This document shows positions 35,341-47,369 of a DNA stretch of 64,000 nucleotides, piece after piece. The DNA is taken from contig CAMZMU010000063.1 of the NCBI GenBank assembly GCA_947311845.1, positions 62,053,833 through 62,117,832 of the forward strand, read 5' to 3'. Made by a program: the position numbers and the translations under genes. Each line of letters opens with the position of its first letter. Positions within the stretch are counted from its first letter, which is position 1. The notes beneath the pieces were generated by a model, which was not told the DNA's origin, did not search any database, and saw only the letters and a program-made list of their open reading frames with translations. Origin of the DNA: Poa pratensis. Its lineage: Eukaryota; Streptophyta; Magnoliopsida; Poales; Poaceae.

Positions 35341-36560
35341 TTGTTGTTGCGTACGCCGCCGGCCAGCCGTGCCCGTGCGTATGTGGTGTGCGACGACACT
35401 GAGCGGCCGCCGTGCGCCCTAGCTTCGCTGAGTTACAGCGCTACTTATCAAGCGCGCCGTCGCCCTGTCGCCGGCCAGCCATGTCGCTTGCGATGGATCG
35501 AGACTTCAATTTTGGTAGTCGGTTCCGGCCGGGCAAGTCTAGGAGATCGGGAGCACGGCCGCCGAATGAGTCAGCATGTAGATGAGTTGGTTTCAGTTGG
35601 GATTTCTTGTGGACTCATTTTCCGGTAGAGCTGTTGCATTCTCTGTCGAATTTCTGTTAGAATTTTTTCCTGTACGTAAACCACGTACGTGCACTGATCT
35701 TGGAGCACAAAAAAACAAACACTTGGTTTCCGTCCCGACTCTTTCGGTTAATGAAGTACGTTCACGACTACAAGAAAATCGTATTTACCTTAACCTCATC
35801 CCTATCCGATGGGTGAGGTCGTTGGTCCAGCAATGCGAGACCTTGGAAGCCAGGGCGTCGGCCCTGGAATGTGGACTGCGGGGCCAGCTCTCCGGCGAGC
35901 AGCATGACGATGGTCATGTGGCCTTTCTATCTGACCATGAGGGTGGGGAGGAGGGAGTGGGGTATGCTGGTGTTGGCAGCGCTTCAGTTTTGGCGCCTCC
36001 CAATCGCACAGCGCGCGGTCCGGTGTACAGGAAGTGGTGTGAAGGGTTTCCCGGAGAAAAGCTCAGTGCTTCGGGACTCTCCGGGTAGCAACATTGAGGT
36101 TTTCTTTCCCGCGACAGGGCTCCGGGCGTCGCTCTCCTGCGGGCGTCGTCGTGAAGCTCCGGTACCTCTCGATTTCGCTCTGGTGTCATCGGTGGGAAAG
36201 TCTGAATCATGTATCAAGGGTCTTTCGCGGTGGCGTGGGGCTGGCCTCTTCGGCGGCCTCCTATCCTTTACACATAAGTTTGTTTGCCCCTTTATCTGTC
36301 TTTGTTGTGGGCTGGCAGGATCGACGCTCCACGGCAAGGAATGAGAGGGCAGGCGTCCCTCTCTGGCGACAACCTAGTGCATGCGGCACAACGATGTCGG
36401 GTGGTTTCACAAGGAGGCCCGGTATCACCTCTCGTTAGTAGCGTCTATGGACTCTTTGGCTGTGTCTACGATCTATACTTTTTTTTTGTTATCTTTGATT
36501 TGCTTTGTAAGAGTATTCCCTCGACAGTTTTTATGAGTTCAAAAGTGTGGATTTATTTAT
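35341..36560 (+). other. GC-rich segment with open frames, no recognisable product
   Basis: Elevated GC and overlapping open frames occur on both strands. The longest plausible plus frame (about 35582-36088) includes a short helical stretch (LVQQCETLEARASALECGLRG) but no domain I know. It may be a degraded gene or retroposed fragment; I do not call a gene. Confidence 0.25.
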
Positions 36561-36795
36561 AACCAAGGGGATATGAATGCTTGTTTCGAGAACGAATACA
36601 TGGCATCGAATCTTTGTGACCGGTAGCAAATCACCATACCCCAAATCGCGAAACACTGTAGCCGAATTCTCCACAATCATATCTCATGCAACGCTCATGC
36701 GGGCGCACCATTGTCGGAGCTCCCTAATGTCTTGATGGAGCTAATGGACGGCGCCGCACCCGTCCGCCATGCCGCGCTCGCCACGGAACCAGCTT
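36561..36795. other. Intergenic
   Basis: Nothing recognised before the CACTA-like element. Confidence 0.4.
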
Positions 36796-37309
36796 AGGGC
36801 CGTCGGCGTAGGTCCCTGTAGGCGTAGCTCATTTGGCCGTCGGCATAGAAAAAGCCGTCGGCGTAGGCTTTGCCGACGGCTCGACCGTCGGCACATTTGG
36901 CGTCGGCATAGGTTTTCCAATAATTTTTAATTTTTTGATTTTTTCTAAAAATGTTTTTTGAACTTTTTTAATTCTATTTCGAAATTTCACACTTAGTCAA
37001 ATACTTAATATCTAATTACAAACTTAATCATAGGTCAAAGTAATTATCCTGCTCAAACTTCTCATTCGGTCACCCATCTTCAAATTGCTCCAGCCTAAGC
37101 ACGCTTAACTTTTGTTCTTTTCAAATTAGCGTCCAAATGAGATGTTAGAACTTACTGATATTAGTATCCTATCAATCATATTAACCCCTCGGTTACGATG
37201 TTACACTTTTTCATTGTTTAAACTTTAAAACGTTGTTTTAATAAGTAACAATGATTATGTAATAGTATATTTTGAATAAATAACAATAAAATAAATTTTA
37301 CTTTATATT

Positions 37310-38790
37310 TTTCTTTTTACATTTAATATGAAATAATTCATATCTTTAAATTCGTAAATTGAAATTTAACAAATAAAATGTCTAAATCGATTAGAAAAAT
37401 GAGAGGAATCCAAGTATGACATCCATATCATCTTTTTAATCATGTATATGACTTTTTCCACCATATTTTTGGTACTTGCTTAATAAAAAAAGTCATTTTG
37501 GCACCTAAAAAATGGAAAAAATGATATTTATAAAAATATTTTGAAAAAACTCAGTTCTGCAACATTGTTTGCCATACCAAGATACACCTATGTGTCAAAT
37601 ATGGGCACATTATCACAAACTATGGCACGAGAATGGTGATATCTAGATCATTTGACTCAAAACTTCTACATGTTTATAGATGATTGACCATTTTGTGAAG
37701 AAGTTTTTTGGAGGTCAAAACTCAAGTTTATCATTTATCCTAACAACTAGTACACATAAAAGGACGTCATGCCGAAGGATTTCATTTTCTGAGTATTTTT
37801 TCACTTTCTTTTATTTTGTTGAAAAAATGGTCAAAATGGACCATGTGCCTATTCATCGAAAGGGGTCACATTTTTCAAAACTATCGACGGTTCTGTGATA
37901 TAACCACTACCGGTGTATCTTAAAATGAATTTTGTAAAAATTTAAGAGCAAACTATCACATACTTGTAGTTCAAAATTTAATTACTTTCGGAAAATAGGT
38001 ATAAAGTCATTTAAATAGAAGAAATTAGGATTATCCATAAAATATGGTCTACTTTGTGTGATAATTGGATGGGTGTCATTTTGAAACATATTTTTGGTAC
38101 TTGCTTAATAAAAAAAGTCATTTTGGCACTTAAAAAATGGAAAAATGATATTTATAAAAATATTTTGAAAAAACTCAGTTCTGCAACATTGTTTGCCATA
38201 CCAAGATACACCGATGTGTCAAATATGGGCACATTATCACAAATTACGCCAGGGGAATGATCATATCTAGGTCATTTGACTCGAAACTTCTACATGATTA
38301 TAGATGATTGACCTTTTTGTGAAGAAATTTTTTGGAAACTTTGTCAAAACTCAAATTTATCATTTATCCTAGCAACTAGTACATATAAAAGGACTCCATG
38401 CCAAACGATTTTCATTTTTTTTTTAGTATTTTTTCACTTTCTTTTATTTGTTTGAAAAAATGGTCAAAATGGACCATGTGCAATAAATTTTGATAAAGCG
38501 TCCATATTTGACACCTAGGTGTGTCTTGGTGTGGCAAACATTGTTATCAAAAACAATTTATAAAATATTTTTATAAATATCATTTAAAATTTTTAAGTGC
38601 CAAAAAATGACTATTTATTAAGCAAGTACCAAAAATATGTTGTAAAAAGTCATATACATGATAAAAAAAAAAGATGATATGGATGTCATATTTGGATTCC
38701 TCTCATTTTTCTAATCGATTTAGACATTTTATTTGTTAAATTCCGATTTATGGATTTAAAAATTATTTTATATTAAATGAAAAACATAAA
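37310..38790 (+). repeat. Large inverted repeat (foldback) inside the CACTA-like element
   Basis: The left arm, about 37310-37620 (containing AAATGTCTAAATCGATTAGA and later GTGTCAAATATGGG), is matched in inverted order by about 38498-38790 (TCTAATCGATTTAGACATTT and TCCATATTTGACACCTAGG). A transcript through it would form a long hairpin. Confidence 0.8.
37463..38483 (+). repeat. About 400 bp direct repeat, two copies, inside the CACTA-like element
   Basis: 37463-37850 and 38087-38483 align almost throughout (both start ATATTTTTGGTACTTGCTTA and end near TCAAAATGGACCATGTGC), period about 624. Confidence 0.9.
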
Positions 38791-39000
38791 AAAAAAAATC
38801 ATAGCTATGCCGACGCCGTCAGCGTAGCCCTGTGAACCTATGCTGACGGCTTTGCCCTGTGTCAAATCTTTGCCGACGGCATATCCTACGCCGATGGCCA
38901 TGTCGACGGGCTAGCCTCGTCAGGGCCTACGTCGACGGCCCCAACAAAAAGACGTCGGCATAGGGTATGGCCGTCAGCAAAGGTCCTCTCTCCTGTAGTG

Positions 39001-39369
39001 GATGCTCTATAGCCTCTAAGCCAATTTACCTGTGTTTGTGTCTACCGAAAATACAATTTTTCCCTTCAGCTTCCCGTCGCCGTCGCCGATAAGCGGAAGA
39101 CCAAGATTTTTTTTCCTCAACATATGTTTGCATTACGAGTAAATTATCTTTTTCTCTGCTTCTGTCTATCCAAATTTAGATTTAGTCCAAAGCAGACTCC
39201 ATAACCAGAACCCTTTTATCAACGTCGCCTACACAACTACTCCCTCAGTTGTATACTAGTTGTCACTGAATCAGTACATATTTATACTAAATCATAAATC
39301 ATGGACAACTAATATGGAACGAAAGAAGTCATGATGTACATCCTTGTATAACGCTGGTATAATATAATA
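39001..39369. other. Intergenic with a degraded MITE end
   Basis: A sequence starting TACTCCCTCAGTTGTATACTAG near 39238 and the later ACAACTAATATGGAACGAAAG look like the two worn ends of another Stowaway-like element. Confidence 0.45.
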
Positions 39370-39640
39370 CTCCCTCCGTTTGTTGAACTAAGGTGTATAG
39401 TATTTTTAGCCAAAATTCAAAATATAGTGTATATTGCGATTAATGGACAATTTTACCAATCCACAAATGGGTCTCAATCTCCAACGGAGTGATATTACAT
39501 ATTGTTTTCATTTTGTGGCTATTAGGGACTCCTCTCTTGTGATTTTTTTTTTAGAATTAAATGAGTCCACTGTATGCAAAATACCCGTTCTTAATATGTA
39601 TGTAGAAAACTATACACCTTATATTAAGAAATGGAGGGAG
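39370..39640 (+). mobile_element. Stowaway-type MITE, 271 bp
   Basis: The left end CTCCCTCCGTTTGTTGAAC and the right end ending AAATGGAGGGAG are inverted partners, continued inside by AGGTGTATAG and CTATACACCT. TA flanks lie at 39368-39369 and 39641-39642. Confidence 0.88.
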
Positions 39641-40065
39641 TAATACAAAACTTTCTTGGAACTATCAACTGGTCTGACGTGACGCTGGATCAGTAATTAC
39701 AATGGTGAATTATTCCGAGCAACGTGTGAACCCTTAACTAGTGACCTAAAACAAATGATACTTTATCAACAACCACACATTTTCACCATTACACAACAAC
39801 GGCTTGGTTACATCGTTCATATTCTTGACATTGAGTGTTTCTTTCTTATGGCAAAAGTAACCACCAACGACATAGTTGATGGCAGTACAATACATGCGTA
39901 CACAAACCAAAACACAAAGTAACAGAAGGGTGGGCATGACACATATGTATGCACCAAATGGTACGCCATATATATAGACGTATTAGCTGCTCGATCAAAC
40001 AATGAAAACATCAGGCTTCAGCTCTCCTCGTAAATTACCTTTCGAGCACGATGCTGGGCCCTTGA
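39641..40065. other. Intergenic; 3' flank of the BAHD gene
   Basis: Nothing recognised besides a likely 3' UTR near 40000. Confidence 0.45.
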
Positions 40066-43000
40066 TCATCCGAACACATAGCTGTTCTGCAGTGCTTTGA
40101 AAACAGTTGGCTCCTCCTCCATCACCTTCACCAGCTCCGGCGCCGCGTGCACGTACACCACCCAGTCGCCATCCCCGCGCGCGCTTGGCATCGGCATCAC
40201 GTACGCCGCGCCGGCGGGCCAGGGGAAGTGATACGACGCGAACACCGGTATGCCTGTCCCGAAGTCGGCCTCGCCGACAGGGAAACGCATCCCCGACGAC
40301 ACGATGCACGACGTCGCCTCCACCCCGCCGGTGCCACCTAAGTACGCCATGGCGGCGGCAGGCTCGGGCCGCAACGCCTCTACCCAGTCGACCAGTCCTC
40401 GGAAGTGCTCGAACGTCGCGGCCTCCCGCACCCAACGGTGCACGTCGTCGGCCACGTCGGCGAGTGCCATGCGGCCGCGAAGATCGTCGGTGCCGATGAC
40501 GCCGTATGGTATGGTCAGTACGTTGCCGAAGTAGGCCTTCATGGCGCCGTCCGGGGACATGCGGGCGCGCCCGTCCACGACCATGCCCATGCAGCACAGA
40601 CGCTGACGCGCGGACGCCGCCTTGGAGCAGAGCTGCCACAGGTTGGCCGTGAACGCCTCGAGCTTGGTGCGCCCTGGCCCGGCCGAGGCCTGCAACGTCG
40701 CGACATCAGCGGCAGCTATGTGGTAGATGCGGGTAACGGCGGTCGCAGAGGCGGAGGCCGAAGGGAGCGGCATGGAGCTGAGAGGGGAAAATAGGTGGTC
40801 GATCAGGGCATCAGTGGAAGGTGTGCGCGGTGATGGATCGCGTGGGGCGACTAGGGAGCGGCTGAAGGACGGGACCGGGGGTGCAGAGCCACCACGGGAT
40901 GCGGCAGCCCACGCGACGAGGAACATGTTGAAGGAGTGGGCGTCGCAGACTCTGTGGTCGAAAGTGCAGCCAACGACGGCGCCGCCGCACCTAAACTTGG
41001 TGACCTGTGCATGCACGTAACGGGATTATCAGTAGTTATGAAAATTAACCGTTTCTACAGAAAAAGTTTTCTTGCTCTAAGTCGCTTGAGAAAGTTCTAT
41101 TGTAAGCATGTCCAGTGTACTATCAAACTTTCGGTTGAACCAAACTTTCAAAATGTTTAACAACCAAAGTACAATTGGTCTATTGAATAAGAATAAACAT
41201 CCAGGACAATTTGACCTAAAAATAGGTACTACATCCAATTATTATCATAAGTTTCGCAGTTTTGAACTAACCCCAATTTAAAAACGTGATACATGTTGTT
41301 GATCGGAGGGAGTACTAGACGGTTCCGTCACATCACGCCATCTTATCGGCGAGAATAATTAAGTCTCCTTTTTAGAGCACATTTTAAATGTTTAAGCCGT
41401 GATTTTGATCAACACTTACTCTTTAGTATATAATTCATGTCACACAAAACCAAAAGCGAGGCCAATTAAACCTCAAAAAAAAAAGCGAGGCCAATAGATT
41501 CTTGATTCAATAGTATTTTAGGGTTGGGATGTTGTATCAACTAAGGTCACCTAGAAAAACACAACAAATCGGTAGAGTAATTATTTTAACAAAAGAAAAT
41601 ACACCCTACAAATCACAAGTTCACACTTTTACCGGCTCTCCACGTGGTTACCTTATACTTTTTAAAAGAGCCTAATTGGCACTCTAGTAATTTGAGTTTG
41701 CCATATTCAAAAACAAATCCGGTCAAAGATGACACATGCACATTTGACTGTTTTCTATTTCATCAAGGAACATTTTTCTGCCCAATTTGTTTCTCACCGG
41801 TAGTTGTTTAATCCAAAACGGAAAAAAGATATTAAGAAGAAAACATGAACCGTGCCACCCCACCAGCTCTGTCTCAGCTAGTAATTTACATAAGAAAAGC
41901 TAATAACTTACGTGTAGGACCGTAGTATATATATATATACACACACAAATTGACGACAAAACTAGCAATTTACACGTGTGACGTATTTACGAAACCTTAT
42001 TACTTACATGTGGGGCATATAATCTTTGAAAAAATAGTAATCTATATGCAGGACCATAGTCGATAGTATATACTAATATACCTATCGACAAAAAAATTAG
42101 TATTTTAGATGTAGGACTCTTGGTATACAAGTTAACGAAATAAAATGTAATTTACATGCATATATGTATTGAACAGAAATAGTAATTTGCATGTGCAACC
42201 ATTTTAGGACCACTGTATATACGGATCATAAAACTGTAATTTATGTGATGTCAAGACTGTAATTTATGTGTAAAAAAGTCCCAGGCCAGAAATGCGAAAA
42301 AGCCTGATCGGTGTATGACCCTTAATTAGCCAAAAACTGCGTGAAAAAACCATTTCAAACACACATAAAAAACCACAAATGCAAAGGCCCATAAAAAACA
42401 ATAAAAGACAACAACACTCTGCCCGAGTGCGCGTACCTTTTTTGTTTCGTTTTGTTGGTGTTTAGTGATGCATGAATACATTTTCCAACTTGTAAACATT
42501 TTTTTGAACTTGCAAACATTGTTTCGAACCCGTAAATATTTTTCAAATCTGCGAACATAATTTTTTGGACCTTGTGAATAGTTTTTTGGAACCTGTGAAT
42601 AGTACTTTAAAACCCGTGAACAATTTTTCTTCAAAGCATGAACATTTTTTTCTAAAACATGAACAATTATTACCATACATGAACAATTTTTTGCACCAAA
42701 TGAACGACATCAACGTTATGTCCGAGTATTTTTTTTGTTGTTCTAAAATAAATATTAGTTATATAATAAATGGTAATATAATTTTTATAAGTAAACTATT
42801 TACGAGAATAATAAAATTAAATCTATACCAGTGGTGGGCCGCTGGCCCATCTACAAGTGTGGTGGGTGAGCGCGGCGGGCCGCCTAACGCTCTCTACAAG
42901 CGACCAGGATCCGAGTGCGCGGCTCGTCTAACAAAAACCTAGCACTGAAAAATCGGGACTCGGCGGCCATGGAGAAAACGCAAGTGAGAACGAAGACAGA

Positions 43001-43509
43001 CGGCACACGATGACGCGAATCTCAGAGAATGGACAATAATTCGAATTTTGACGAAAAAACAGTTACATAACAAAAGTATACCTTTTAACATGCCTCAAAA
43101 ATAACTAACGGTTTATTTTTCTCAAAAATAAAATAAATAATAACCGTACCTGAACAGATATCACACCGGCCTTCTTGGCGGGAACCAGCATCTGGATGCC
43201 CTCGTCCACCATGCCCAGCCGAAGCTCCCGCAGCTTCGCGTCACCGGCGCTTGCCTCCGTAAAGTCAACGCCGCGGCCGCTGCACAGCAGCTCCGGCTCC
43301 CCCGCGGCGTTAGCCAAGACCTCCCCGGCAAGCGGGTAGTACGCCACCAGCACCTTGGCCAGCCCCTCCTTGAGCGCGGCCGCAGTGGGTGCCGGGTCGA
43401 GGTAACAGAAGAAGACGCCGACGTCAAGCGGCGGCAGGAGCAGGTCCAGGTTAGACAGCGATGGGAGGGAGGAGGCTTTGCCACGTCGAAGAGAACCCGG
43501 TGTGGACAC
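40066..43509 (-). CDS. BAHD acyltransferase, two exons, N-terminus unresolved
   Basis: Cytosolic enzyme transferring an acyl group from acyl-CoA to an alcohol or amine in specialised metabolism. Exon 1 runs to 43150 and exon 2 is 41004-40066, joined in phase 0 (GVISVQ|VTKFRC) by a GT-AG intron of 2.1 kb. Family marks: the catalytic HxxxD as HRVCD at the start of exon 2, NLDLLLPP near the N-terminus, and DFGTG, a variant of the structural DFGWG motif, near the C-terminus. The joined coding part is about 432 residues, near the usual 430-450. No ATG opens exon 1: the frame begins around 43509 after an in-frame TAG (43518-43520), so 15-25 expected N-terminal residues are missing, by truncation or by a base error like those elsewhere here. 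The substrate is not predictable. Confidence 0.85.
41229..41312 (+). mobile_element. Short Stowaway-like MITE in the BAHD intron
   Basis: The right end is GATCGGAGGGAG, the left end is the diverged CTACATCCAATTATTATC, and TA flanks lie at 41227-41228 and 41313-41314. Confidence 0.55.
41880..42720 (+). repeat. Degenerate periodic repeats in the BAHD intron
   Basis: From about 41880 to 42260 a phrase like AGTAATTTACATGTAGGAC recurs every 50-80 bases with much drift. From about 42470 to 42720 a different unit (about 25-30 bases, like TTTTTTGAACTTGCAAACA) repeats. Such arrays are common inside large grass DNA transposons, and most of this intron is probably a transposon insertion with unclear ends. 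Confidence 0.6.
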
Positions 43510-43989
43510 TCCCGACTAATGTGAGTCCCAATCTGGTCCCTTCTCTGTTCCTTAGTGGATTTAGATGCGTGTTGTGTAGTGTAGTACTCAAATTCGGTGT
43601 TAAGTAGATGAAGTTGGGCTGCAAAATTTATGTACGAATGAATTTGGTCAGCACATGATTTAGGGTTTCTAAAGGGTGAACTTTTGCTTGCGCCTTGTAA
43701 TGTTGGTCTCTGGCCTGGCAAATTTAGTCTAGAGTTGCATCATGGTGGATTTTTTTGGCCTTGGTTCAAACCGAACATATCTAGAAGGGAAGGTTGATTG
43801 GTCCACATAGTGAAAGTGAAGCAGAATGTGAGTGCAGAGGAAGCAGTTGTTTGAAAGATTTTAAACGCGTTGCATCATTGTTGGTGAAAACTACTCCCGT
43901 TTCGTTAAATTCCCATTTCGACTTTTTATCTTTGTTGCTAGCTTGCATGATCTGGCCCGTTTTTTGAACAGTTACTACAATATATATCT
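43510..43989. other. Presumed 5' flank of the BAHD gene
   Basis: The expected first codons of the BAHD gene are not found here in frame. No other gene is seen. Confidence 0.4.
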
Positions 43990-45023
43990 TCGATCGTCCT
44001 ATCTACAGATCATCCGCAACTTGGACGCCCGACTTTACCAAAAGCTGAATACTTCGTGGGTGTGGGAGGGAGTGAGAAATGAGGTTATGTTAACGCGAAG
44101 TTAACACGCTTTTTGTTGTTGTGCAAAACACACGGCCTATGAAATTCAGATAACGGTTTCAAAAAAAAATGAAATTCAGATAATAAAATAGCCAATTGGT
44201 CCTAAGATTCTTCTACGAATGATCCGCTCAGATTCTTGGGACGTAGTGTATACTAGATGCACCAGGAATCTACATACCAAGATACCCAAAGAATCACATT
44301 CAATGTGGTTAGGAAGGAAAAAAAAAAAAGCAAACTGGTAGTTGATAATTGTCCAAGAGGAGTAGCTGAAATACCAACTTCTTTCTCTTCTGTCAAACGC
44401 TACCATTGATAGTTCAATTGGCCAAAACTGCTGACGTACTGGGTTCAACCGTTCAAGGGTAGCTGATTAATCGTGTAAAATAGCACTAATTGTCACTCTC
44501 GTCCTAGCCTGTTTTGACACTTATAGTGGCCAAGCCTGATATACCAATATAATTTGGATTCATGTGAACTTTACACTACAACATGCGTAGATACGTGTGA
44601 ACCAAAAAAAGCTAAAACATCTTACATTTTGATACGGAGGGAGTAGTATATAAGGATCAAAGTCAGACTGACGGACGACGTTGTCATGTCCATTTCTGTG
44701 ACATGGTGAAAGACACTTGACGAATGAAGCCTTTTCTTTGCACTGTGTATCTATTCGTTTGTTCAAACAATCTCTTTGTCAAGAAACAAAATCCTTTTCA
44801 TATGAACCTTTCGTGGATATTCATTTCCGAACCGACCATCATAGGAAACGAATGAATGGATTCTTATTGGCCTTTTCTCTAAAAAATATATGAATTGATT
44901 CTTCATTCTTATAAGGTAAGTACTGTTTATGTAACTCGTTTAGAAGTGTAAGTGTCAAGATTCCATCAGTTATGCTGTCGAACAGAACCTTCAGAAATTG
45001 GCAAGTCCATCTCTATTTGGTAC
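43990..45023 (+). repeat. Diverged segmental repeat, copy 2
   Basis: Same order and orientation as 28370-29428. Copy 2 carries a separate MITE end (GATACGGAGGGAGTA near 44632) at a different point from the insertion in copy 1, so the duplication predates both insertions. Confidence 0.75.
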
Positions 45024-45483
45024 TATGCGCGTGGGGCGGATCCACACGGGAGGGCTGCCCCGACGCCGTCGACGGAGAGGCCGCCGCTGGAGCGAAGATC
45101 CGGCCGCCGCGCGGATCTCGCAGACCGCCGCGGACACCGGCTGGTGGCTGCCCAAGATCGACCGCCAGCGGCTGCGACTGGGTCCAGACGGACGCCGAAG
45201 AGCCTCCACGCCGTCATCCCGCGGCCTCCAGATCCGTGGCCTCGATCTTCTGATGCTCCTCTCGCCGCACGCCAAACACCACCGAGCCCATCTACAGCTT
45301 TCGTTTCCTGGTATGCTCCTACCGGTGGTTGCCAAGAACCTGCATCTGGACGCCTCCCCGAGTTCATGTGCGCCGCATGAAGAACTTTCGTTCTCTGTGA
45401 AATGCCCCCTGTGCAAGGTGAGCCCCGTCTCTGGTGCTTCTACAATAATATCAACTGGTTTCCAGTATATTTGGTTCCTTCAG
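45024..45483 (+). other. GC-rich exon-like segment ending at a donor site
   Basis: A plus-strand frame ends in EELSFSVKCPLCK followed at once by GTGAGC, a good donor. Its composition contrasts with the AT-rich neighbours. I do not recognise the protein; two further short exon-like frames follow. Confidence 0.3.
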
Positions 45484-45924
45484 TAGTCAATTGACGCACA
45501 ATTAATGCTGCAAGGTTGCCCAGCCTTTAATTTATCTATACCGCTATCTATACAATTGGTTCATGTAGAACAAATTGTGTGTTATTCAGTGCCTACTCTG
45601 AATCACAAACGATGCAAAGTGCATGCATCTACCTGTCTTGTGACATACACAACCATACAATGATACAATGAAGGGTAATTAAGTCACCCGGAGATGTGCA
45701 CAAGTACTGATTTTTTCTGTCAAAAAGCAAGTGCAAAGGTTAACACTCAGAAACACCTAGGAAAATGCAGGAAACTCCTATGGAATGAAATAACCTTTTA
45801 AACACGAACTAGATTTTTTGTTGCCAAAGCAACTAACTAGGGAAGCAAACAAAAGTAAGTTTGCAGCCATGGTTTTTTAGAAATTGTCCAACCTGAAAAC
45901 TTATTAAAGGACAGGAATCCATAA

Positions 45925-46020
45925 ATGGATGCTTTTCTAAGAAGTTTATCGTTAACTTTAGAGCTCATGAAAAAAATGATTGAAGCACAGGAACTGTATG
46001 AATTGGGGATACTGCAGCAG
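45925..46020 (+). other. Exon-like segment
   Basis: An open stretch encodes a helical peptide ending MIEAQELYELGILQQ, immediately followed by GTATCC. It may belong with the segment ending at about 45419 and with a third piece at about 46555 (LEEETSPASFNPTSS after TTCTTCAG). Unrecognised; possibly a gene remnant. Confidence 0.3.
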
Positions 46021-46909
46021 GTATCCGTTGAACATTTGGTCATCTACCTCTTCTTTCCAAATGTCAAATTTATACTGATACTTTACTATTCACCTCTACA
46101 TTATCTGCTCTCCACACATCGGCTTACCTATCCAATTCGTCTAGACTAAATTTCAGTACTGCCGCTTCCAGCTCTCTTCGTTTTTGTTTTCTGCTTATTC
46201 ATAGTTAGCGAAAGCTTCTTTTCTTAATTGTATTATCAACATTAGCCTTTCGAACTTCTTTCTCTAAGGCATTTTCTGCATGCGCCAACATTACTGCCTT
46301 CTTACAGAATCTGCGCTTATTTATACCAAACACACATTTTAGTACACTGCATGCTCCGGCAAAAGATCCAGTGAAGCCTGCTATCTGATTGAAGTTCTTT
46401 AATCCGAAGAGTAAAAAGATTTGGTTCTTTCAGCAATTAATTGATGACCATGTCTAAACATGCAAATAAACTTCTAATTCTTTGTGTTCTCTCAAACATC
46501 CATCATTTGTTATATGAAATTGCTTGCAGTTCACTAACATACTTTTTTCTTCAGCTTGAGGAAGAGACCTCGCCTGCCTCCTTCAATCCAACATCCTCTA
46601 CAGTATTCTGGATATTTTTCTACAGTTTCTAATATGTATTGCCTAAAGTCAATGAAACCACTATTCTTTTTTGTTGCATATTCAATACTTGGTAGTGGCT
46701 ACAAACTGGCTGCAGATAATAGTGGCTTAAAACTTCAGTAGTTCAGTGCGGAGGTGAAAGCTATTGGTTTTCTTCTTTTTTTGATATGAATATTTTCCCT
46801 CAATTATGCAGTTACGACTCTTTTCCATTTTATGCTCATTTTAATTGAGTCAACCTGACAAAGGAGTTTGAGGTAATCATGCATATAATTTTTGTGCTCC
46901 TTTATCTAC
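46021..46909. other. AT-rich intergenic or intronic sequence
   Basis: Nothing firm apart from the third exon-like piece near 46555. Confidence 0.35.
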
Positions 46910-46929
46910 TCGGTAAGCAAATTTTTGCA

Positions 46930-47369
46930 TCTCTGCAAATTATTATTTATTCATGATAAGAGATGTTCGATGAAAGTCCTACCAGGCTGCAAGGGAAATT
47001 TATTCCTTTTTGTGCAATATGTATTCTGTAAGCTGAAAGAAATTCCTTTCATGTTAATTATGATGTTTACCGAAAAGCTGCTGAAAATGAAGTTTTGCTT
47101 TATTGGACACTAAAATATTTCTATTCAGATCTTATGCTTCATAGCCTTATTACATTTTCCTTCCAACTGCAAATTATTATTTATTGATGCCTAAGACATG
47201 TTCGATTTCATCCAAGCAGGTTGCAGGGGAAATTAATTCATTTTCGTGCTATATGTATTTTGTAAGATGAAAGATTTTTTTATGTTAACTATGATGTGTA
47301 CTGAAAAGATGTTGAAAATAAAGTTTCACCTTATTGGACACTAAAATATTTCTGTTTACATCTTATGCA
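46930..47369 (+). repeat. Tandem duplication, about 200 bp unit, spacing about 240
   Basis: 46930-47131 and 47168-47369 share TGCAAATTATTATTTATT at the start, TGTTCGAT, AGGTTGCAGGGGAAATT-like sequence, and TTATTGGACACTAAAATATT near the end. Confidence 0.8.

Larger units (their letters stand above)
36796..39000 (+). mobile_element. CACTA-like non-autonomous element with foldback interior
   Basis: The right end reads GGTCCTCTCTCCTGTAGTG (to 39000), the inverted form of a CACTACAGGAGAGAGG terminus. Both flanks are rich in short GCCGTCGGCATAG-like sub-repeats in opposite orientation, typical of grass CACTA subterminal regions. The left side has subterminal repeats from about 36796, but I find no CACTA start, so the left terminus is probably lost. 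The interior is AT-rich with no transposase. It holds one direct repeat and a large inverted repeat (separate entries). Its mobility would need an autonomous partner. Confidence 0.65.

Noticed and set aside
36796..39000. Treating the GCCGTCGGC sub-repeats as a minisatellite alone
   Set aside because: Their opposite orientation on the two flanks and the CTGTAGTG right end fit subterminal repeats of a CACTA-type element better.
44560..44646. Complete MITE ending at GATACGGAGGGAGTA
   Set aside because: Only the right end is recognisable; no matching left end with a TA flank was found.
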